This document shows, piece after piece, positions 8,101-13,046 of a stretch of DNA of 13,046 bases; positions within the stretch are counted from its first letter, which is position 1, and the number at the start of each line of letters is the position of its first letter. Under the pieces are notes generated by a model. The model made no database searches and was not told the origin of the DNA. It saw only the letters and a program-made list of their open reading frames with translations. The stretch is from Acidobacteriaceae bacterium (GTDB taxonomy: Bacteria > Acidobacteriota > Terriglobia > Terriglobales > Acidobacteriaceae): the NCBI GenBank assembly GCA_009781125.1, contig WQYS01000032.1, positions 1 through 13,046 on the forward strand. Direction: 5' to 3'. The position numbers and the translations under genes were made by a program.

Positions 8101-11100
8101 GCCGCGCTCTGCCGCTGCCGGGCCATGATGCGCGCGTAGGTGGCCGCTCCGCTCTGTTCAGAGACGAGCAGATCGGCTCCCGCCTGTGCGACGCCCTGAT
8201 CGGCAAAGCGGCGGGCCTCGTCGAGAAGTCCCCAGTTCTCCAGACGCGCAGCGACAGCAAAGGAGTTCGCCGCCTTAGCAGGACGCCCCTCGATCCATGC
8301 GGTCTCCAGAGCCTTCACCGCATCGTCGGCGCGGCCCTGGCGAGCGCTGAGTTCGGCCACCTTCTCCATCCACCTGGGATCGCGATAGCTGAGCGTGTAG
8401 AGCTTGCGGTAAAGCGCGATAGCGTCATCGAGGCGGCGCACGTGCTCATCGAGCGAAGCCTGCGCAATATAAAGATCCTGCCGCTCGGGACGCAGCTTCA
8501 GGGCCTTGCTGTAAGAATCGATGGCAAGCGCGTAGTCCTCCGCCGCAGTGGCCAGACGCGCCAGAACGATGCTCCAGCGCGGGTCACGCGGCGAGTCGCT
8601 GACCGTCTTCTGATAGAACCCGAAGAGACGCTCGCGCGCGTTGTGCGTCACGGCGTAGAGCGAGGCCTCCTGCGCGAGATCGGCGTCGTCAGGGAAGGCA
8701 TTAATTAATTCGATGTATTGATCGACGGCCTCGTTTGCATCTCCTAGCTGCGTGGCCGATAATATCATGCCGCGGCGAAGCTGGCCGATGCGCTGCTGCT
8801 TCTCGTCGCGGTTGAGCACGGATTTTTTCACCAGGTCGAGCTGCGACCGGTAAAACGTCTCCAGACCCGAGACATCGTTGGCGCGGGAGAGGTTGTCAGC
8901 CATGGCCGCTTCGTAACCTGCATCGAGCGGCTTGTCGCCAAGCAGCGCCGTCAGCAATGTGCGCGACCGCGCATAGTCACCGAGGTCCGTGAGCTTGCGC
9001 GCGGCTTCGAGCTGGAACCCGCTCTTGAGCTCTGGATACGCCGCCTGCGCCGAGTCGAGCAGCACGGCGACCGCCTGCTGCCTGCGCTCGTGGTTCCAGT
9101 CGTAGTCAACCGTGGAGCGGACGACACCGAGAATCTTCGGGTTCTGATGATAGATGGCGTCGGCCTCTTCGGCGGCGGCGGCGGGGCTCCGCCGCTGAAG
9201 CAGATCGACAAGCTGATAGCGCAGTTGCAGGTTGCGCACCGGATCCGTGGTGAGCGTGACCTGGCGGCGCAGAGCAGCCTCTTCCACCTCAGCAAGCGAG
9301 TGGTCGCGGGCGGCGCTGGTGATCGCGTCCAACACGTCGAAGGAACCGGTGCGCTCGACGGCATCCTTGAGTTCGCGCGCGAGGTCGTCCTTGCGGTGTT
9401 CGGCTTCGAGCACTCCGGCGCGCAGCTCGATGGCGGCGGCGCTGGGCGCGCTCTGCTTCAGCAGATCGGCTGTGCCTGCTTCAACCTGATTGCGCAGCGC
9501 CGGACGGCGCGCCAGCGCAAGCAGGCGGTAGCGGCTCTCGCTCGATGCATCGGCAGCAATCGCACTCACCGTGTAGGCGCGGATGGCAGCGCTCATGTCG
9601 CCGCGGCTCTCGGCAATCGCGCCCTCCTGATAGCCGAAGAGCGCGGACTGATTGAGGCGGGTGCGGCCCTTCTCCAACTGCGCCTGCGCCGTTGCCATAT
9701 CGAAGTAATCCCAGAAGACCGTTGCCGCTTGCAGATAGCCGTTGGCGTCGCCGGGATGAACATCGCCCATGCGCACCCAGTACGGAGCCGCCTCGCTGAA
9801 GCGCTCGCGGTCGGCGTAGATGTCGCCGATGCGAGCCAGCGTGTCGAGATCGGCGGGCTGCGCTTCGAGCAGGCGCTTCTCGACGGCGATGGCCTTATCG
9901 GTGTCTTCGGGCTGGAAGTAGGCGAGCGAGCGATAGAGCGACGAGGCCTGCCCGCCGATCTCCGCGTCTGCGGGATAAGCCGCCGAGAGCGCATCCGCCG
10001 CGCCCACGCCATCCTCGAAGTGAGACTGCCAGAGGCAGGCCTCAACGTAGAGCCGCTCCGCCGCAGGATTGCGTGCGGCGAGCGTGGTCCAGTCAGCCTT
10101 GTCGATCTCAGGTGCCTGCTGCTTGAGCGTGGCGAGCGTGGCATCAAGTTGTCCGCTTCGGCTCAGCCGCTCGAAGAGCTGGTTGCGCAGACCGGCGCTC
10201 TCCCACCAGTGCTCCCACAGCAGCTTCTCCACTTGTTCAGAGTCGTTCTCGTAACGGTACTCGGCGATCAGGCGCTCGACAAAGCGCAGATCGTGCGGGA
10301 AGCGCTGGTGCGCGTACAGATTCACCTCGAAGGCAAGCGAACGGCCGGGTGCGGGCGCGTTGTCCAGAAACTGCTCCAGCTCCGTGCCGGAGAATATCCC
10401 GGCGACCTTGCGCGTGAGCGCGCTGTAGTCGGCGTTGCGGCGCTGGCGCAGATAGAAGCGGGCGAGCTTCGCGTACCAGCCGGTCTCCTGAAACTGCTGG
10501 ATGGCATGCTGATAAACCTCTTCCTCATGCGAGTTGAGCTGATTCTGCTGCAAAAAATCCGCGAGCTTCTGATAGATTCCCGGGTCCTGCGGATTGCGGT
10601 CGAGCTCGCCGCGCAGAACGCTCAACGCATCGGGCAGCCGATGCAGGGCGACCAGCCGCGAGAGATAGCGGTTGAGAACCTCGTTGTACTGTGCGGAACG
10701 GGCGCTCTGCGAGTCGTCAGATGCAGAGGTGCGCGACAACTCACCTTCGACCGGTTTGCTATAAGCATCGCCCGATGTTCCTAGCGGAACGCCATCAGCG
10801 CGAGCGGAGAGCTCCTTCAGCAACTGCTGATAGACGGCAAACTCCTTCTCCGGTTCGCGCGTGCGCTCGTAGGCATCAGCCAGTCCGAGGGCCACGGTGA
10901 CGCGCCCGTCGTACTGCGGAAACTGCGCTAGTATCGCTGTTCCTTCGCGGATGACGGACTGGTTCTCGCCGTAAGTGGCGTATGCCTCCATCAGGCTCGC
11001 GTGCAGTTGCGGGCGGGCAGGATCATCCGCAAAGCGCTTATCGATCTCGGCCAGCAGCTCCGACGCGCGCGCACGATGGAAGTAAGGCACGGCGAGCTGG

Positions 11101-12449
11101 TCTTCGTTGGCGTATTCGTTCGCAGGAGTCTGCGTGTTGAGCCAGAGCGAAAGGATTCCGTTAAGATAGCCAGGGCCTCGATCCATGGTAGCGATGTTCT
11201 TGTAGAGAGCGAGGTTCCCTGCACCGACGCGCAGCGGCTGCTCCGGAGCCGTAAGCAGAATGCGGGTGAGCGCAACGACTCCCTTCTGTTCCGAGTCCGC
11301 CGCCGAATGGTCGGCGGCAAGCGCGTAGGCGTAACGCGCGGCCTCCGGGAAGTCCTGAACAGCTTCGTAGAGCTTCTCAATCGTGTTGAGTTCGTCGGCG
11401 GTCCAGCGAGCGCCGCGCGCTTCCTTCTGCTCGCGGTAGCGCGCGAACACGGCCTTGGCTGAATCCATCTGGCCTTGCTGCTGGTAGAGATAGAAGAGAC
11501 GCGCTGCGTCTTTCAGGCCGTCCGGATTGGCAGCGAGCTTCGCGCGAAGCGCATCGCTGTAGGCGCGCTGATTGTGGCTGTCGATCACCAGACTGAAGTA
11601 GCTTCGGACCAGCTCCGGCGGCCACAGCGGATCGAAGCTCGCCTCGTACACGGCAAGTCCATCTTTGGCCGAGCCGCGCCGGGCGGCAAGGTCCGCCTCG
11701 GCCTTCACGGGAAAGATTCTGTCAGCCGGAAAAGCCGCGCGGTATTGAGTGATGACATTGCTGGCAGCGTCCCACTCCTTGCCCGCGAGCAGAAACTGAA
11801 ACTGGTTTGCATAGACTGGCTGTACCTGCGGATAACGCTTCACCCACGCAGCGTACAGACGGTCCGATTCGCTGCGCGGCAAGGCATACTGATCGACGAC
11901 TTTAAGAGCGCGCTCGAAGGCCTTCCACGAGCGCTGCTTCTCGACAGCAGTCCATCGTTCGCTCGCATCGGGCGCGGCATCTCCGGTGAACTCCAGTGCC
12001 GTGATCTCCGCAGCGGGCTGAAGACGCCGCTCGTAGAAGTCGGCAAGATCGAGATGCGCTCCAACGCGGTCGTCAGCCTGATCGGCCCATGTCTTCCAGT
12101 CGCGCTCGGCGGCAGCGAAATCGAGCGCCTGCTCCTCTTCGAGCGCGCGCAACGAATAGAGCGCGGCGCTCTTCTGCGCCTGTTGCAGATTGTTTAGTTC
12201 GGGGATGGCCTCCTTCGGCGCGCGGCGGAAAAGTATCTCCCCTCCGGGAAGCTGCATGGCGCGGTACAGCGCCTTTTCGATTCCCGAGCCGCCCTCGACG
12301 TTTTCAATCCAGCGCGCGAACCCGTGACCCGGCGCGAACAACAGCGGGAATCCGCGCAGCACTGGGCGAATGGCCGCCAGACTTACACTTGCAACCAGCG
12401 CCGTGCTTACGCCGGCCATCAGAACCGCGCTCTTACGGGACCACTTCAA
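5169..12449 (-). CDS. Giant exported TPR solenoid protein (2426 residues)
   Basis: A single uninterrupted frame encodes 2426 residues (about 265 kDa). The start is a TTG: it gives a charged N-region (Lys2, Arg5, Lys6) followed by a hydrophobic stretch to about residue 25 (a signal peptide possibly cut near SLA, or a signal anchor), and a GGAGGT lies five bases upstream. The internal ATG at 12416 would lose the charged residues. Almost all the rest is helical repeat. Clear TPR-like units lie at about 590-680, 865-940, 1286-1385 (for example the A-x-ED-Y-x-x-AIDSYSKALKLRP pattern) and 1780-1840 (AGRHAEAIAAWKAAV). Acidic Ser-rich loops interrupt it, notably about 2292-2318. The C-terminus has a charged, probably coiled segment (about 2360-2385) and a short tail with the phrase ALDQDRIVRRKL. 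No catalytic domain is visible. TPR solenoids bind proteins; this one is probably a periplasmic scaffold for the neighbouring gene products. Alternative: a sugar- or polysaccharide-export-type TPR, for which I see no partner genes. Confidence 0.88.
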   Translation of the reverse strand: MKWSRKSAVLMAGVSTALVASVSLAAIRPVLRGFPLLFAPGHGFARWIENVEGGSGIEKALYRAMQLPGGEILFRRAPKEAIPELNNLQQAQKSAALYSLRALEEEQALDFAAAERDWKTWADQADDRVGAHLDLADFYERRLQPAAEITALEFTGDAAPDASERWTAVEKQRSWKAFERALKVVDQYALPRSESDRLYAAWVKRYPQVQPVYANQFQFLLAGKEWDAASNVITQYRAAFPADRIFPVKAEADLAARRGSAKDGLAVYEASFDPLWPPELVRSYFSLVIDSHNQRAYSDALRAKLAANPDGLKDAARLFYLYQQQGQMDSAKAVFARYREQKEARGARWTADELNTIEKLYEAVQDFPEAARYAYALAADHSAADSEQKGVVALTRILLTAPEQPLRVGAGNLALYKNIATMDRGPGYLNGILSLWLNTQTPANEYANEDQLAVPYFHRARASELLAEIDKRFADDPARPQLHASLMEAYATYGENQSVIREGTAILAQFPQYDGRVTVALGLADAYERTREPEKEFAVYQQLLKELSARADGVPLGTSGDAYSKPVEGELSRTSASDDSQSARSAQYNEVLNRYLSRLVALHRLPDALSVLRGELDRNPQDPGIYQKLADFLQQNQLNSHEEEVYQHAIQQFQETGWYAKLARFYLRQRRNADYSALTRKVAGIFSGTELEQFLDNAPAPGRSLAFEVNLYAHQRFPHDLRFVERLIAEYRYENDSEQVEKLLWEHWWESAGLRNQLFERLSRSGQLDATLATLKQQAPEIDKADWTTLAARNPAAERLYVEACLWQSHFEDGVGAADALSAAYPADAEIGGQASSLYRSLAYFQPEDTDKAIAVEKRLLEAQPADLDTLARIGDIYADRERFSEAAPYWVRMGDVHPGDANGYLQAATVFWDYFDMATAQAQLEKGRTRLNQSALFGYQEGAIAESRGDMSAAIRAYTVSAIAADASSESRYRLLALARRPALRNQVEAGTADLLKQSAPSAAAIELRAGVLEAEHRKDDLARELKDAVERTGSFDVLDAITSAARDHSLAEVEEAALRRQVTLTTDPVRNLQLRYQLVDLLQRRSPAAAAEEADAIYHQNPKILGVVRSTVDYDWNHERRQQAVAVLLDSAQAAYPELKSGFQLEAARKLTDLGDYARSRTLLTALLGDKPLDAGYEAAMADNLSRANDVSGLETFYRSQLDLVKKSVLNRDEKQQRIGQLRRGMILSATQLGDANEAVDQYIELINAFPDDADLAQEASLYAVTHNARERLFGFYQKTVSDSPRDPRWSIVLARLATAAEDYALAIDSYSKALKLRPERQDLYIAQASLDEHVRRLDDAIALYRKLYTLSYRDPRWMEKVAELSARQGRADDAVKALETAWIEGRPAKAANSFAVAARLENWGLLDEARRFADQGVAQAGADLLVSEQSGAATYARIMARQRQSAAAFDTLASAREQAPRVTLAAVAQQVVKTGLAAVTDDEWRKQREDQRRAQAAYGFAAAVSVMGTAAKEFYTPEEKAEFASLLQQRSSGADRDELSKVYLPATKAAGLAQLSSDMMWDIAVRSNSTEPSFYGWLQLEKSRVQMSSAAARLERLAPFVNKPFAVWSEAADAYRAAGDTEGELRVTEHVAASERYFQGDELQRYYRLLLAQRPEELIQLANSKDSAAQYLVRYGTAEQALSGIRARAADRPTVWGDSYTALTGLYLHDQRPEIKNAFSNALDAEATIGERVSGPSDRDLHLAGKVWYYYGSRYGEYLGDGNDPGADDYLVSELERNPGAANAYLRLASYYNENNRKDAALIDYQNSLNLRGDQPAVYDAMATIHWDAGRHAEAIAAWKAAVKCMADEMDAGSAPQSFWSGFESMLANISAHGQYDSVRQDVDQMLRTYIARNGNYMVEPLLRAGYRANGESVDWLLAITASAKDPAAVLVAALPNRWADEDKQDNWLRKDQLSRIYARILELAELAQRNAQQNSGSDDGDLDLSRMRYNYAAALLREKKYDAVRSMLSQVSQEQQNSAQWLDVTLALAEADETLPQMLNSWKTSSASPSSEDLRSSTKYLSEKGSRMVRRFVYERALGQRNLMAANFLGLAAIDLDENDTAAAVQLLRRLTLISENLYADTDAAAHLLERYNKPAEAIQFLKPLAGDSPWNSGYKVRLAKAMLAADPNQTDAVESLKSVAADPKAAYKDRMAAAVALKSQTPPAGLSGELQLLAQSSCPMEDAASKPLYVQARVAAAACAASAKSREQLLHDALATAPADSRIRLLYVQAAFAANYGSRALVALDPLQSSSSYSDESSGETEPAASGDQDENASSLASLKPAEAAKLIEHAASAYERRRDYAAASRMLSQGLEIVHDPAGRKALKDKQKQVDEELARAQQNDARAPNIRQALDQDRIVRRKLLPGMPVAISSTQPAEEVEP
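5179..5185 (-). promoter_or_regulatory. Strong Shine-Dalgarno of the DUF3352-like gene
   Basis: AGGAGGT on the minus strand, six bases before the ATG at 5172, embedded in the last codons of the giant TPR gene. It indicates that this gene can initiate efficiently by itself even though it also overlaps the upstream stop. Confidence 0.8.
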
Positions 12450-13046
12450 TGTGCACCTCCGCCGTGGCCAGATTGTGGGCCACGTCTTCTGCGGTAACTA
12501 CTACGGTGTAATCGCCTGCGGGCAGACGCTGGGGCAGCGGCAACTGGCCCGTGCTGGCTCCGGCGTCGCGGGTCCAGCGCAGGTTGACAGGAGCCAGTCC
12601 ATCGATGCGCGCCGTCAGCGTGCGCGTGCTTTGCGAGGCGTCCACTACGAGCGGCACCGCCTCGCCGGACCGGTAGCGCGTGCGTTCCATGCGCACATGC
12701 ACGGTTGGCGGCCTGGAGGCAATCACAAAGCTCTTCTGCTCGCGATAGATCTGGCCCTGCTTGTCGCGCAGAACCAGACGAACCTGATAGGTGCCGTCGT
12801 TCATCTCCGGCGGAGCCAGAAAGCGCGTCTGCCACACGTCTTCGTCCTTCAGATAGCGCAGCGGCTTTTCCAATCCAAACGGAAACAGCGCCACCACAGA
12901 GACGATAGCCGGATCAGTATGAACGCGCAGCACCGGATCGCCGGGCCGGATCACGCGCGGCCGCAGCAGCGCTCGCGGAGCCGCAAGAAACGATGTGTAG
13001 GGCGTAACAAATTTATACTTGCGCGCCAGGCGGATGATCTCGTTGA
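12433..13046 (-). CDS. C-terminal part of a probable VIT/VWA-domain protein with Ig-like tail (5'-truncated by window edge)
   Basis: 203 residues are visible; the frame stays open to the right edge, so the GTG at 12954 is an internal codon rather than the start. The first visible residues read NEIIRLARKYKFVTPYTSFL (codons 13044-12985). This resembles the segment that follows the von Willebrand A domain in bacterial VIT/VWA (inter-alpha-trypsin-inhibitor heavy-chain-like) proteins, where a conserved YTSF precedes the tail. The rest is beta-rich and looks like two Ig-like sandwiches: one up to about SFVIASRPP, the second from VHVRMERTRY to the end (LPAGDYTVVVTAEDVAHNLATAEVHI). Known of the family: exported, often surface or envelope proteins with a metal-binding VWA fold, linked to adhesion or complex assembly. 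The VIT and VWA domains themselves are outside the window, so the assignment rests on the short link motif and the tail. It is the most upstream visible operon gene; the TPR gene's start lies inside its last 17 bp. Confidence 0.68.
   Translation of the reverse strand, partial: NEIIRLARKYKFVTPYTSFLAAPRALLRPRVIRPGDPVLRVHTDPAIVSVVALFPFGLEKPLRYLKDEDVWQTRFLAPPEMNDGTYQVRLVLRDKQGQIYREQKSFVIASRPPTVHVRMERTRYRSGEAVPLVVDASQSTRTLTARIDGLAPVNLRWTRDAGASTGQLPLPQRLPAGDYTVVVTAEDVAHNLATAEVHIEVVP
12455..12460 (-). promoter_or_regulatory. Strong Shine-Dalgarno deciding the TTG start of the giant TPR gene
   Basis: GGAGGT on the minus strand, five bases (GCACA) before the TTG at 12449. It lies within the last codons of the upstream VIT-type gene. 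No ATG or GTG in the TPR frame fits this site, so it supports the TTG start. Confidence 0.8.

Noticed and set aside
9165..9200. GGC-rich run that could form a hairpin inside the TPR gene
   Set aside because: It is an Ala-rich coding stretch without a T-tract or any nearby gene boundary, so there is no support for a regulatory role.
9090..10784. Open frame of 564 codons on the plus strand inside the giant TPR gene
   Set aside because: Its codons are in exact register with the TPR gene on the other strand, so plus-strand stops would need TTA, CTA or TCA codons in the TPR gene, which are rare in this GC-rich DNA. The translation is Arg/Leu/Gly-rich with no domain, while the minus strand gives a coherent TPR protein.
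12433..12954. Treating the GTG at 12954 as the true start of a 173-residue protein
   Set aside because: The frame stays open to the window edge and the upstream codons encode the family-like NEIIRL and YTSF segments, so this is an internal Val codon of a truncated gene.

Overview
The window looks like chromosomal DNA from a GC-rich, non-phage, non-plasmid region. Gene content fits best with an acidobacterium of the Terriglobia type: a GH57 glycogen branching enzyme, SpoIID/LytB outside an obvious sporulation locus, a VIT/VWA-type protein and very large exported TPR proteins. That placement is an inference from gene content and codon usage, since no rRNA or other marker gene is present. I see no tRNA, rRNA, insertion sequence, CRISPR array, integrase or attachment site.

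Layout: positions 1-1454 (+) hold the 3' part of a GH57 1,4-alpha-glucan branching enzyme, which ends at a strong hairpin terminator (1472-1501). Everything from 1554 to the right edge lies on the minus strand and forms one very tightly packed operon, transcribed right to left. In transcription order it contains: (1) the C-terminal part of a probable VIT/VWA-domain surface protein (13046-12433, cut by the window edge); (2) an exported TPR solenoid protein of 2426 residues (12449-5169); (3) a 579-residue membrane-anchored protein resembling DUF3352-type proteins (5172-3433); (4) a compact secreted penicillin-binding transpeptidase-like protein (3436-2591); (5) a secreted SpoIID/LytB-domain protein (2594-1554). 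Every junction is an overlap: one of 17 bp with a TTG start behind a near-perfect Shine-Dalgarno, then three successive 4-bp ATGA overlaps. The operon has no internal gap, so the products are probably made in coupled amounts. The only intergenic space is the 99 bp between the two convergent transcription units.

How the parts may work together: all five operon products appear to be exported or envelope-anchored. Two carry signatures of peptidoglycan enzymes (an SxxK/SxN/KTG transpeptidase fold and a SpoIID lytic-transglycosylase-like fold). One is a giant protein-interaction scaffold, one is a membrane-anchored protein of unknown function, and one is an adhesion or mechanical-type VIT protein. 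The combination suggests an uncharacterised envelope machine. It recalls the Escherichia coli yfa locus (yfaP/S/T/A/Q: DUF2135, macroglobulin-like, DUF1175, DUF2138, DUF2300), but this parallel is a hypothesis from domain resemblance, not a demonstrated homology. The GH57 gene is convergent and probably functionally unrelated.
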